From contig DATKAJ010000072.1 in assembly GCA_035498175.1 (NCBI GenBank), positions 1-64,000 of the forward strand: 64,000 bases of DNA, read 5' to 3'. The position numbers were made by a program, and so were the translations under genes. This document shows, in pieces, positions 17,030 through 25,406 of this stretch. The DNA comes from JALORV01 sp035498175 (lineage in GTDB: Bacteria; Pseudomonadota; Gammaproteobacteria; Burkholderiales; Burkholderiaceae_F). A model generated the notes under the pieces. It made no database searches and had not been told where the DNA came from. It was given only the letters and a program-made list of their open reading frames with translations. Position 1 is the stretch's first letter; every line of letters begins with the position of its first letter.

Positions 17030-18262
17030 TTACTGCTGGCCGAGCGGACGCAGCGGTTGCCGCAGCACGCGATCCGCTTCGGTTTCGGTCGTGCGCAGGC
17101 GCGGCAGATCGAGATCGTCGGTCGGCGTCGACGCGCGATCACCGACTTGCACGGGCTCGGTGCCGCGCTGGATCAGCGCGTAGGAAATCGTCGGGAACAC
17201 GCGGAAGACGAATGCAAGCCCGATCTGCTCGTCCGGCAGCTTGATGAACTGACGGCTACTCGCGGTGCGGTCCTCGATCGTCAGGCCCGAGCGGTACAAC
17301 TGCAGGGTGTCGCCGATCGTGAGGCCTTCGTTGGATCCGCGGTTCAGCGTGATGATCTGCCAGCCGCCGGCAAAGCGGACGCCGTCGTAGATCGAGATCA
17401 CGCGCCCGTCGACCGGGCTCGACGGCAGCTTGGGTACGTAGCTCTGCAGCGTATGGGATTCGATCGGCATCAGGCGGTCGCCCACGCCGATCTCTTCCTT
17501 GCTCTCCAGCACTTCGATCTTCGCGATCTCGCCTGGGCGCGTGACGTTGACGGTGCCGAGGTAGACTGCTTCATAGGCAATCGGCCGGAGCCGGTTGACA
17601 TCGTCGGGGTCGAACAGCGGCCGCAGCGGGCGGAACGCGCTGTAGTTCTTCACGCCTTCGTTGGCGATGCCGCGGGCGTAGGCACTGTCGCCGCGACCGG
17701 CCCAGACGCGGCCCTCCTGCACCGCGACGATGCGCGGCGCGGCGTTCATCGCGCTCGGCTCGAGCACCAGCGGCCGCGACAGGAACGGCTGAATCAGGTT
17801 GGTCGGGATGCTGCGTATCGCTGCGCGGTCGCTGCCCAAGTCGCGGATCGCCGGCTGCAGCTTGCCGTCGCGTACTTCGCCGCCCCCGGCGCCGCCGGCG
17901 ATTTCCAGCCGGGCGCGCCCGCCTTCCTTCACCAGCCGCAATTCCTGTCCCGGGTAGATCAGGTGCGGGTTGGCGATCTGCTGCTTATTCATGCCCCACA
18001 ACTCTGGCCAGCGCCATGGGCTGGTGAGGTACATCTTGGAGAGGTCCCAGAGCGTGTCGCCGCGCTTGACGACGTAGCTCTCCGGGGCATTGGGCGCGAG
18101 CGCAGACAACGGCACGCCGGCCTGCGCCACCTGGTCGGCCGTCGTACGCTGCTCGTTGGTGATCGGATAGCGACTGGCCGCCGATTGCGCCAGGACGGCT
18201 CCGCCGACCGATACGGCTGCGCAAGCGACGGCGGCGAGAACGCCCATGCTAGTCTTTTTCAT
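17030..18262 (-). CDS. LysM-domain cell-envelope protein
   Basis: A 410-residue exported protein. Signal peptide at 1-26 (MKKTS, hydrophobic core, VLAQSA). One LysM domain at about 62-112 contains YVVKRGDTLWDLSKMYL and ANPHLIYPGQELRLV, expected to bind peptidoglycan. The rest (about 115-410) is a conserved periplasmic region with no recognised catalytic motif. The ATG is preceded by AGGGAG at a good distance. The position next to dprA and opposite def is conserved in many betaproteobacteria. A role in envelope maintenance is inferred from LysM only. Confidence 0.88.
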   Translation of the reverse strand: MKKTSMGVLAAVACAAVSVGGAVLAQSAASRYPITNEQRTTADQVAQAGVPLSALAPNAPESYVVKRGDTLWDLSKMYLTSPWRWPELWGMNKQQIANPHLIYPGQELRLVKEGGRARLEIAGGAGGGEVRDGKLQPAIRDLGSDRAAIRSIPTNLIQPFLSRPLVLEPSAMNAAPRIVAVQEGRVWAGRGDSAYARGIANEGVKNYSAFRPLRPLFDPDDVNRLRPIAYEAVYLGTVNVTRPGEIAKIEVLESKEEIGVGDRLMPIESHTLQSYVPKLPSSPVDGRVISIYDGVRFAGGWQIITLNRGSNEGLTIGDTLQLYRSGLTIEDRTASSRQFIKLPDEQIGLAFVFRVFPTISYALIQRGTEPVQVGDRASTPTDDLDLPRLRTTETEADRVLRQPLRPLGQQ

Positions 18263-18584
18263 CCAAGCTCCCTCTGGCCGTCCGGCGCGGTCGGCACTGT
18301 CTCGCAGCCTGGTTGCCCTCGACTTGAAAACGTCGACAGTGGCTACGATGTAAGTTAAGACAGGGCGTCAGATTCTGCCCATAGCGCCTTGATATCGCAA
18401 CGCATCGCCTTGGCGGCCGATCCCGACTAGACGCGATGCCGAAAGGCGTGGGACGGTCCCCGACCTGCCTTGCCAGCCAATTCTTCAGGCCGCAGTGTGG
18501 CGGTATCGGGGACCCAGGGGGGCTGGAAAAAGCAGGGTCGGAGTCCGGGAGTTAGCCGGATCATCGGCTCGTTGGAGCGAAGAC
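18263..18584. other. 322-base divergent intergenic region between the LysM gene and def
   Basis: It must hold the promoters of both divergent operons. TTGAAA occurs on the plus strand near 18325, but no well-spaced -10 follows, so I do not mark a promoter. The part nearest def (18455-18536) has two interleaved inverted repeats, listed separately. No small gene was recognised. Confidence 0.6.
18455..18536 (+). promoter_or_regulatory. interleaved inverted repeats (possible pseudoknotted leader) upstream of def
   Basis: Arm A GGTCCCCGA (18455-18463) is perfectly complementary to A' TCGGGGACC (18506-18514). Arm B CCTGC plus CCAGCC (18464-18468, 18473-18478) is complementary to B' GGCTGG plus GCAGG (18521-18526, 18532-18536). 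The order A-B-A'-B' would allow an H-type pseudoknot or two alternative hairpins in a def leader RNA, 50 bases before the start codon. No known riboswitch was recognised. Confidence 0.3.
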
Positions 18585-19091
18585 GTGGCGTTGCTGACGA
18601 TAGTTGAGTACCCGGATCCCCGGCTGCGCACCGTGGCCCGGCCGGTCACCGTGTTCGACGACCGGCTGCGCCGCCTGGTCGCAGATATGGCCGAAACGAT
18701 GTACGAAGCACCGGGCGTCGGTCTCGCGGCGACGCAGGTCGACGTGCACGAACGCATCATCGTCATCGACACCTCCGAGACCAAGGACCAGCTGCAGGTC
18801 TTCGTCAATCCGGAGATCCTGTGGGCGTCGGAGGAACGGGTCGAGTGCGAGGAGGGCTGCCTGTCCGTACCCGGCGTATACGACGCGGTGACCCGGCCGG
18901 CACAGGTGCGCGTGCGCGCCTTCGATGCCGAAGGGGTCGCGTTCGAGCGTGACTGCAGCGGGCTGCTGGCGGTATGTGTGCAGCACGAGATGGATCACCT
19001 GCAGGGCAAGGTCTTCGTCGAATACCTGTCGCCGCTCAAGCAGGAGCGGATCAAGACCAAGATGAAGAAGCGGCGCGTCCGCGCCGCCTGA
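18585..19091 (+). CDS. def: peptide deformylase
   Basis: A 168-residue peptide deformylase, which removes the formyl group from N-terminal methionine. All three motifs are present: GVGLAATQ (motif 1), EGCLSVP (motif 2, with the metal Cys) and QHEMDHLQG (motif 3, HExxH). GTG at 18585 was chosen because GGAG lies 8 bases upstream and the family start (ALLTIVEYPDPRL) follows directly. Upstream ATG codons would add about 30 unrelated residues. In most relatives def is followed by fmt; here fmt is 3.4 kb further on, with the lipid-enzyme operon in between on the other strand. Confidence 0.96.
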   Translation: MALLTIVEYPDPRLRTVARPVTVFDDRLRRLVADMAETMYEAPGVGLAATQVDVHERIIVIDTSETKDQLQVFVNPEILWASEERVECEEGCLSVPGVYDAVTRPAQVRVRAFDAEGVAFERDCSGLLAVCVQHEMDHLQGKVFVEYLSPLKQERIKTKMKKRRVRAA

Positions 19092-19112
19092 GTTACCCCT
19101 GGACCCCGGCGC

Positions 19113-20036
19113 TCAGGCGGCCGCAGGTACGTTGCGCGCAGTGTCGGCGCCCTGAATGTGTGCGGCGATCAACGCTGCAAGTTGCGGCTGCAGCGCAGGC
19201 GGAAAGTCGTGGCCCATGCCCGGAATGACCTTCAGGCGCGCACCTCGAATGTGCTTCGCGGTATCGATCCCGGCCGCGAGCGGCACCAGCGGGTCGTCGC
19301 CGCCGTGGATGACCAGGGTTGGCGCAGTGATGCGCTTGAGCTGCGCGCGCCGGTCACCTGAGGCCATGATCGCCAGCAGCTGCCGCGCGGTTCCCGCCGG
19401 GTGATAACCCCGCTGGGCGACACGCAGCATCTGCTGATGCAGCCGTTCGCGTTCGCTCGGAAAGCCCGGGCTCCCGATCACGCCGAAGACCTGGACGAGG
19501 TGTGTCGCCAGCACATCGACATCGTCGGTGCGCGCGGGCCGGTGCAGGATCGCGCGCAGTGCGCGGCGCGAGCCCAGCGCGACGCGCGGAGCCGGGTTGC
19601 CACTCGACGACATGATCGAGGTGAGCGACAGCACGCGATCCGGATGCCGCGCCGCGAGCACCTGCGCAATCATTCCGCCCATCGAGGCGCCGACGATGTG
19701 GGCGCGCTCGACGCCGAGCGCGCCGAGCAGCGCGGCGGTGTCGTCGGCCATGTCATCGAGGGTATAGGGTGCCCTCACCGGCAACCGCAGCAGCGCCCGT
19801 GCAATCGCCGTGGGCAGCATCGAGGGCCGCCCCCCGCGAAGCTTGGACGAGTGACCGCAGTCGCGGTTGTCGAAGCGGATCACCCGCAGTCCGGCTGCCT
19901 GCAGTCGCTGCACGAAGCCATCCGGCCAAAGTACCGCCGGCATGCCGAGCCCCATGATCAGCAGCACCGGCACGCCGTTCGGCGGTCCGAGGTCTTCGAC
20001 ATCGAACGTCAGGCCGTTGGCCTGAACCTGTGCCAT
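19113..20036 (-). CDS. alpha/beta hydrolase
   Basis: A 307-residue soluble alpha/beta hydrolase. LLIMGLGMPA near 25-34 is the oxyanion-hole region, and GASMGG gives the nucleophile Ser118. The acid is in VIHGGDDPLVP and the His in PGMGHDFP near the C-terminus. It is closest in style to the bacterial esterase/epoxide-hydrolase-like group around aclacinomycin methylesterase RdmC. ATG at 20036 has GGAGG 10 bases upstream. It is the last gene of a three-gene minus-strand run with a wax ester synthase/DGAT, 60 bases after the second gene. Hydrolysis of a lipid ester is a reasonable guess from context only. Confidence 0.85.
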   Translation of the reverse strand: MAQVQANGLTFDVEDLGPPNGVPVLLIMGLGMPAVLWPDGFVQRLQAAGLRVIRFDNRDCGHSSKLRGGRPSMLPTAIARALLRLPVRAPYTLDDMADDTAALLGALGVERAHIVGASMGGMIAQVLAARHPDRVLSLTSIMSSSGNPAPRVALGSRRALRAILHRPARTDDVDVLATHLVQVFGVIGSPGFPSERERLHQQMLRVAQRGYHPAGTARQLLAIMASGDRRAQLKRITAPTLVIHGGDDPLVPLAAGIDTAKHIRGARLKVIPGMGHDFPPALQPQLAALIAAHIQGADTARNVPAAA

Positions 20037-20096
20037 CAGGGAGCCTCCACATGATCCACGCTGCCGGCAGCGCGCGAGCCAAGTTCCCGCTGGCTC

Positions 20097-20906
20097 CTAG
20101 AACCAGCCTTTGCGTTTGGGATCGCGGTACAGCCAACTCAGCGCACCGCCGCGATCGAATGGCTGCCACTCACCCTCGCGCTGTGCGAGGCGATCCGCTA
20201 TCGCGTACCACGCCAGTGCGTTGAGGCCGATTCCGAAGTGGCTCGCCTCGACCTCGATGTTATCGGTGTGCGCGCTCGGACGCTCGACGCTGCACTGCCA
20301 GGTGACGACACCGTCGGTGCGGCTGTAGATCGACGTCGTCGGCACGGGCGGAGGCAGCCGCAGCGGCTCGTGTATCTCGGGCGCGCCGATGCGATGGCCG
20401 GTGACGATCTCGTACAGCCGCCAGGCGTTGCTCGCCTTCGGATGTCCCGTGAATGGCGTTCCAAGCGTGATGACCTGGCGGATATCGCTCGGGAAGTCCT
20501 TGGCGAGTTCCCGGGCGTAGATGCCGCCCAGGCTCCAGCCGATCAGGCTGAGCTTGCGGCCATGCTTGCGCCGCACTTTGCGTACGCGATCCATGCAGTG
20601 CTCGAGCACACCGTCCTTCGGGCCGAGGTTCGACCCGTTCTCCCAGCCATAGGTCGCGTAGCCCTTGCCCTCGAGGAAGCGTCGTAATGGCTTGGTCGAG
20701 GTGTCTGACGCCATCAGCCCGGGAAACACGAGCACGGGGTGTCCGTCGCCCTCGGGGACCCGTTCGAGCCAGGGCGCGGCCAGCAGCGTGAAGCCGTATT
20801 CCCACGGCGCCCGCCACTCGAGCGCAAGGCGCACGAAGCCCGGCGCACGCATCATGTCGAAGTCGACCCAGTCGCTCGCGTTATGCATGAGTGTCAGGGA
20901 GTTCAC
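20097..20906 (-). CDS. alpha/beta hydrolase (lipase/esterase-like)
   Basis: A 269-residue hydrolase with HPVLVFPGLMAS (oxyanion loop) near 56-67 and the nucleophile elbow IGWSLGG giving Ser125. A late His in VEASHFGIG probably completes the triad. The VITLGTPFTG segment is like that of triacylglycerol lipases and the PGAP1/DUF676 group. Its ATG overlaps the TGA of the wax ester synthase/DGAT gene (ATGA at 20903-20906), so the two are translated together. It may mobilise or edit the storage lipid made by its neighbour, which is an inference. Confidence 0.84.
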   Translation of the reverse strand: MNSLTLMHNASDWVDFDMMRAPGFVRLALEWRAPWEYGFTLLAAPWLERVPEGDGHPVLVFPGLMASDTSTKPLRRFLEGKGYATYGWENGSNLGPKDGVLEHCMDRVRKVRRKHGRKLSLIGWSLGGIYARELAKDFPSDIRQVITLGTPFTGHPKASNAWRLYEIVTGHRIGAPEIHEPLRLPPPVPTTSIYSRTDGVVTWQCSVERPSAHTDNIEVEASHFGIGLNALAWYAIADRLAQREGEWQPFDRGGALSWLYRDPKRKGWF

Positions 20907-22354
20907 TCGGATGAAGAAGCGCGCGCGCGCCGCCGGGCTGCGGCGCCGCTCTTTCGCGGTCGTGTCGGCAACTCGGCTGCTTGCGCATCGGTCGCGGCTG
21001 CGAGCTCGGCCAGCGCCTGATGCAGGCCGCGCGCCAAGGGTCGGGCGTCCGGTATGCCCACGCGTGCCGCGATGATGCCGAAATCGAGCGAGCCGGCGTA
21101 GCTCTGCAACGTGATATTGAGCCCAACGCCGTGCTCGACGATCGACACCGGCCAGTAGGTCCGTAGCCGCGCACCGGCGAGATACAGCGGTATTTCAGGA
21201 CCGGGGACGTTCGAGATCACGAGATTTGCGATCGGCGGAATGCGATCGGCCAGCGAGGTGCGGCCATACAGCACCGCAGCCGCGGACAGCAGCCAGGGCA
21301 ACCCGAGCGAGGGAAAGTCCGTCGGAATCACTCCCCTCAGGGCGCGCGTCACCTCCTTGGCCGCCTGCGTCGACACGCGTATCGCCTTCAGCCGTGCGAG
21401 CGGGTCGCTGATATCCGTTGCCAGCGATGCGAGGGTCATCGTCGCAAGTGTCGTGGCCTCGGTATTGCCGGCTTCGCGCAGAGACACGGGCATTGCAACG
21501 ACGAGCGACTTCTTCGGAACGCCGCCGTGCGAGGCCAGATAGCGCCGCAGGGCATCGCTGATCAGCGCGAGCACGACATCGTTCAGCGTGACTTCGTGCG
21601 CCTGCGCGATCCGCCTCACTTCCGCAAGTGACAGCGACGCGGTCGCGAAACTGCGGCCCGGATCGATGACGCGGTTGAATGGCGTGCGCGGGCCGAGAGT
21701 CAGGTTGCGGCTGAATCCGGTCGAGCCGCGCAGCAGCTGCACTGCGACCCGGGCCATGGCCGGTATCCGGCGCACCAGATAGGTGGTCTGCGACCCCGTC
21801 ACACTCATCGCGGTTCCGACCATCGCGACGAGGCCCGGACGATCGGTGCGGCGCCGCCGGGCGCGCTCCACCTTGCGCGGCTTCGGCGCGACGTCGAGCA
21901 GCGCCTGCGCGAGCGCGACGCCCGAGGCCCCGTCCAGTGTCGCGTGATGGACTTTGGTGTAGAAGGCGAGCCCGCCGTCCTGCAGGCCTTCGATCACGTG
22001 GAAGCGCCACAGCGGGCGGGTACGGTCGAGCGGCTGCGCGTGCAGCCGTGCAATCGCCGCTTCCAGCTGGGCCATGGTTCCAGGCGCCGGAAGCACGACG
22101 CGCACGACGTGTCGCTCGATGTCGACCTCGTGCGCGCGGATCCACACCGGATTCGCGAATTCGAGCGGCATCGCGGCGAGCTGGCGTGTGAACACCGGCG
22201 ACAGATGCAGGCGACCCGCCACATGACGACGGACGCGGGCAAGGTAGTCGCCGCGTGGGGGATGATCGAGCAGGTGGAGCGCCCCCACGTGCATCGGCGT
22301 CGCGGGTGTTTCCAGATGCAGGAACAGCGCATCCAGGCCGGACAGTGGCTTCAA
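20903..22354 (-). CDS. wax ester synthase / diacylglycerol O-acyltransferase (WS/DGAT)
   Basis: A 483-residue bifunctional acyltransferase of the AtfA family, which makes wax esters or triacylglycerols from acyl-CoA at the inner face of the membrane. The opening PLSGLDALFLHLETPATPMHVG is typical. The catalytic motif HHATLDG (HHxxxDG) is at 136-142. A late block with NLVISNVPGPEIPLYLAGARL is the usual C-terminal signature. Length is normal (450-500). ATG at 22354 is preceded by GGGGAG. It heads an operon with two alpha/beta hydrolases. Confidence 0.93.
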   Translation of the reverse strand: MKPLSGLDALFLHLETPATPMHVGALHLLDHPPRGDYLARVRRHVAGRLHLSPVFTRQLAAMPLEFANPVWIRAHEVDIERHVVRVVLPAPGTMAQLEAAIARLHAQPLDRTRPLWRFHVIEGLQDGGLAFYTKVHHATLDGASGVALAQALLDVAPKPRKVERARRRRTDRPGLVAMVGTAMSVTGSQTTYLVRRIPAMARVAVQLLRGSTGFSRNLTLGPRTPFNRVIDPGRSFATASLSLAEVRRIAQAHEVTLNDVVLALISDALRRYLASHGGVPKKSLVVAMPVSLREAGNTEATTLATMTLASLATDISDPLARLKAIRVSTQAAKEVTRALRGVIPTDFPSLGLPWLLSAAAVLYGRTSLADRIPPIANLVISNVPGPEIPLYLAGARLRTYWPVSIVEHGVGLNITLQSYAGSLDFGIIAARVGIPDARPLARGLHQALAELAAATDAQAAELPTRPRKSGAAARRRARASSSE

Positions 22355-22465
22355 GCGTCTCCCCTGTGCGTTCTACTCGTGGCCGCTGTCCCCGAGATCC
22401 CTCCTAGACGCACTCGACACGCGGCGAGCGCATGGTAAACGCAAAGCGCGGTCGCCCAGCCCACC

Positions 22466-22471
22466 TAGAAT
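22466..22471 (+). promoter_or_regulatory. -10 box of fmt, possible leaderless start
   Basis: TAGAAT lies 6 bases before the fmt ATG (22478), and there is no Shine-Dalgarno sequence between them. If this is the active -10, transcription would begin at or next to the A of the ATG, giving a leaderless mRNA. No good -35 is visible at the right distance. Confidence 0.3.
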
Positions 22472-22477
22472 CCCATA

Positions 22478-23467
22478 ATGCGCATCGTATTCGCCGGAAC
22501 ACCCGACTTCGCTGCGCGCTCGCTGGCGGCGCTCGTCGCCGCGGCACCCGGGGAGGGCTGGACGGTTCCGCTGGTGCTGTCGCAACCCGACCGGCCCGCC
22601 GGCAGGGGCCTGCGGCTCGCGCCGAGCCCGGTGAAGACGCTGGCGCTGGCGCATGGCCTGCCGGTGGCAACGCCCGTGTCGTTGCGCAAGGGCGCGGAGG
22701 CCGACGACGCGCGCAGGCAGCTTGTCGCCGCTGATGCCGACGTGCTGATCGTCGCCGCCTACGGATTGATCCTGCCGCAGGAAGTCCTCGACATACCACG
22801 CGGGCTGCAGATAAAAGATGCATCGCGCCTGACTGCGATCAACGTGCACGCGTCGCTGCTGCCTCGCTGGCGCGGCGCGGCTCCGGTGGCGCGCGCGATC
22901 GAAGCCGGTGATTCGCAGACCGGTATCACGCTGATTCAGATGGACGCCGGGCTCGATACGGGACCGATGCTGCTGGCCGAGACGATCCACATTGCTGCGG
23001 ACGACACGACTGAGCGCCTGACCAAGCGCCTCGCCGAGGCCGGCGCGCGGCTGCTGGTGCGCGCGCTGCAATCAGTGGCCACGCTGATCGCGCAGCCGCA
23101 ACCGCAAACGGGCGTCACCTACGCCCACAAGATCGCGAAGGACGAAGCCGCGCTCGACTGGAGTCGGCCCGCCGTGGAACTCGAACGCAAGGTGCGTGCA
23201 TTCGATCCCTTTCCCGTTGCACAGGCACAGCTGGGAACCACGGCGTTGCGCATCTGGCGCGCAACCGCGGTTGCCAGCCTCAGGCAGGCGATGCCCGGCA
23301 CGGTGATCGATGCCGGACCTGACGGCATTGATGTCACCTGCGCCGCCGGCGCATTGCGGCTGCTCGAAGTCCAGCGGCCCGGCTCGCGACGCATGAGTGT
23401 GCGCGAATTCCTCGCCGGTCATCCAATCGCCGCGAACTCCCGCATGTCGGCCCATGCTGATGACTGA
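22478..23467 (+). CDS. fmt: methionyl-tRNA formyltransferase
   Basis: A 329-residue enzyme that formylates initiator Met-tRNA using 10-formyltetrahydrofolate. It begins with MRIVFAGTPDFAARSL and contains the folate and catalytic signature NVHASLLPRWRGAAPVARAI around 124-145. The key Asn, His and Asp (QMDAGLDTGPML) of the formyltransferase fold are present. The C-terminal OB-like tRNA-binding domain runs from about 210. It overlaps rsmB by 8 bases, in the conserved fmt-rsmB order. Confidence 0.96.
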   Translation: MRIVFAGTPDFAARSLAALVAAAPGEGWTVPLVLSQPDRPAGRGLRLAPSPVKTLALAHGLPVATPVSLRKGAEADDARRQLVAADADVLIVAAYGLILPQEVLDIPRGLQIKDASRLTAINVHASLLPRWRGAAPVARAIEAGDSQTGITLIQMDAGLDTGPMLLAETIHIAADDTTERLTKRLAEAGARLLVRALQSVATLIAQPQPQTGVTYAHKIAKDEAALDWSRPAVELERKVRAFDPFPVAQAQLGTTALRIWRATAVASLRQAMPGTVIDAGPDGIDVTCAAGALRLLEVQRPGSRRMSVREFLAGHPIAANSRMSAHADD

Positions 23468-24785
23468 AGCCGGTGGCGCGCCGCCGCTCTCGCAGGTTCT
23501 CGGCAGCGCGGCCCGCGTCTGGCTCGGTTTCACCGGCGGCCATTCGCTCGACCGCGCGCTGGCTCAGCAGAGTGCGAACGCACCGCCGCGCCTGTCTGCC
23601 GCGACGCAGGACGCGAGCTTTGCGGCCGTACGCCACCGCGCACTGATCGAACGCGTGCTGGCGAAGCTCGCCACGAGGCCGCCTGCGCCCGAGGTTGCAG
23701 CGCTGCTGGCGGTCGCGTTGGCACAACTGCTCGGTGACCGCTATGCATCCCATACCGTCGTCGACCAGGCTGTCGAGGCGGCACACACGCAGTTCCGCGG
23801 CGTCGCCGGCTTCGTCAACGCGATTCTGCGCAGCTTCCTGCGGCGCCGCGACGAACTGCTCGGCGAACTGCAGCGTATCGACGAGGTGCGCTACAACGCC
23901 CCGGCATGGTGGATCCGCTTGATGCGCGAGGCGCAGCCAGCGGCCTGGCGCGAGATCCTGGAGTGCGCGCAGATGCCACCGCCGCTCGTGCTGCGGGTGA
24001 ACCGGCGTCGCGTCAGCGTCGGCGACATCCTGCGACGGCTCGCGGATGCGGGTATGGATGCGACACAGATCGGCCTCGACGCGGTGTGGCTGCACCGACC
24101 GCGTCCGGTTGACGCGATTCCCGGCTTCGCCGAGGGCGACGTGTCGGTCCAGGATGCCGGTGCGCAGCTCGCGGCCGAGTGGCTCGACGTCACCGACGGC
24201 CTGCGGGTACTCGATGCCTGCGCCGCCCCTGGGGGCAAGACAGCGCATCTGGCCGAGCGTGCCGATCTCGACCTCGTCGCCGTCGAGCGCGATGCCGAAC
24301 GCGCACGGCGCATCGACGAGAACCTCGTACGCATCGGGCGTCAGGCGCAGGTGCTGGTTGCGGACGCCGGCGAGGCGTCGCATTGGTGGGACGGCCGCCT
24401 TTTTGACCGGATCCTGCTCGACGCTCCGTGCACCGCGAGCGGCATCGTCCGGCGCCATCCGGACATCCCCTGGCTGCGCCGAAGGTCCGATGTTGCGCAT
24501 TTGGCAACGGAACAGCGCGCCCTGCTCGACGCTTTATGGCCGCTGCTGAGGGTGGGTGGTAGATTGCTTTACGTCGTGTGTTCGGTGTTCCCGCAGGAAG
24601 GCAGCGAGCAGATCACGCAGTTCATCGGGCGACATGCGGATGCCGTTCCGCGCGCTCTGCCGGGCGGGGCGTCCAGCGTCCAGCTGCTGCCTACCGCGAC
24701 TGGGGGCGAACGCTGGGTCGAGGGATCCATGTGGCCGACGCTGCACGACGGGTTCTTCTACGCAAGCCTCGAGAAATCCCGATGA
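23460..24785 (+). CDS. rsmB: 16S rRNA (cytosine-967-C5)-methyltransferase
   Basis: A 441-residue RsmB. The N-terminal NusB-like domain (about 1-140) includes VAALLAVALAQLL and VVDQAVEAAH. The SAM-dependent methyltransferase domain has DACAAPGGKTAHLAE. The catalytic Cys is in DAPCTASGIVRRHPDIPWLR, and a second Cys in VVCSVFPQEG. ATG at 23460 overlaps the end of fmt; ATG at 23454 is an alternative. The stop overlaps the ATG of the DUF4390 gene (ATGA), so fmt, rsmB and DUF4390 form a coupled operon leading into ntrY. Confidence 0.94.
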   Translation: MTEAGGAPPLSQVLGSAARVWLGFTGGHSLDRALAQQSANAPPRLSAATQDASFAAVRHRALIERVLAKLATRPPAPEVAALLAVALAQLLGDRYASHTVVDQAVEAAHTQFRGVAGFVNAILRSFLRRRDELLGELQRIDEVRYNAPAWWIRLMREAQPAAWREILECAQMPPPLVLRVNRRRVSVGDILRRLADAGMDATQIGLDAVWLHRPRPVDAIPGFAEGDVSVQDAGAQLAAEWLDVTDGLRVLDACAAPGGKTAHLAERADLDLVAVERDAERARRIDENLVRIGRQAQVLVADAGEASHWWDGRLFDRILLDAPCTASGIVRRHPDIPWLRRRSDVAHLATEQRALLDALWPLLRVGGRLLYVVCSVFPQEGSEQITQFIGRHADAVPRALPGGASSVQLLPTATGGERWVEGSMWPTLHDGFFYASLEKSR

Positions 24786-25360
24786 CCTTGGCCTCCGCAT
24801 TGCGCGCCTCGCTCGTCACGCTGCTGCTGTGCGGCGCGACGCTGCCGGCGCGCGCGGATGAACGGATCGGAGTCATCGCAGCGGCGCTCGAGCCGATCCC
24901 CGGCGGCGGCGGAGTGGCGCTCAATGCCACTTTCGAGTTCGAGATGCCGCAGGTGCTCGAAGAAGCCGTGCAAAAAGGCATCGCCGTTTACTTCAACATC
25001 GAGTTCGAGCTGTTCCGCAAGCGCTGGTACTGGCTGGATCGCAGGATCAGCTCAAGTACGCTGACCTATCGCCTCTCGTTCAGTCCGCTCACACGCCAGT
25101 ACCGGCTCTCCCGCGGCGGCCTCTCACAGCCGTTCGAATCCCTCGAGGAGGCACTTGGCCTGCTGAAGAGCGTGCGGCAATGGAAGGTCGTCGAGCCGGG
25201 CGTGCTGTCGCCGCGCGACAGCTATGAAGCCCAGGTGCGCATGCGACTCGACGTGACGCAGCTGCCGAAGCCCTTCCAGGTCAACGCAATCACGAATCGC
25301 GAATGGAACCTCGCATCGGACTGGCACGAGCTCGCCGTGCCGCCGGAGCTGGCGCACTGA
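24782..25360 (+). CDS. DUF4390 family exported protein
   Basis: A 192-residue protein with an N-terminal signal peptide (cleavage probably after ARA near 22-24), followed by a beta-rich domain. It has a conserved stretch of the form ALNATFEFEMPQVLEEAVQKG and IAVYFNIEFELFRKRWYW. It fits DUF4390, a family placed between rsmB and ntrY in betaproteobacteria. Function is unknown. The location just before the NtrY sensor suggests it may assist periplasmic sensing, but nothing in the sequence proves this. ATG at 24782 overlaps the rsmB stop. Confidence 0.85.
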   Translation: MTLASALRASLVTLLLCGATLPARADERIGVIAAALEPIPGGGGVALNATFEFEMPQVLEEAVQKGIAVYFNIEFELFRKRWYWLDRRISSSTLTYRLSFSPLTRQYRLSRGGLSQPFESLEEALGLLKSVRQWKVVEPGVLSPRDSYEAQVRMRLDVTQLPKPFQVNAITNREWNLASDWHELAVPPELAH

Positions 25361-25406
25361 GCGATGGGCCAGCGCACGCTCGCTGCCGCGATGGGAGACC
25401 GCTGAG

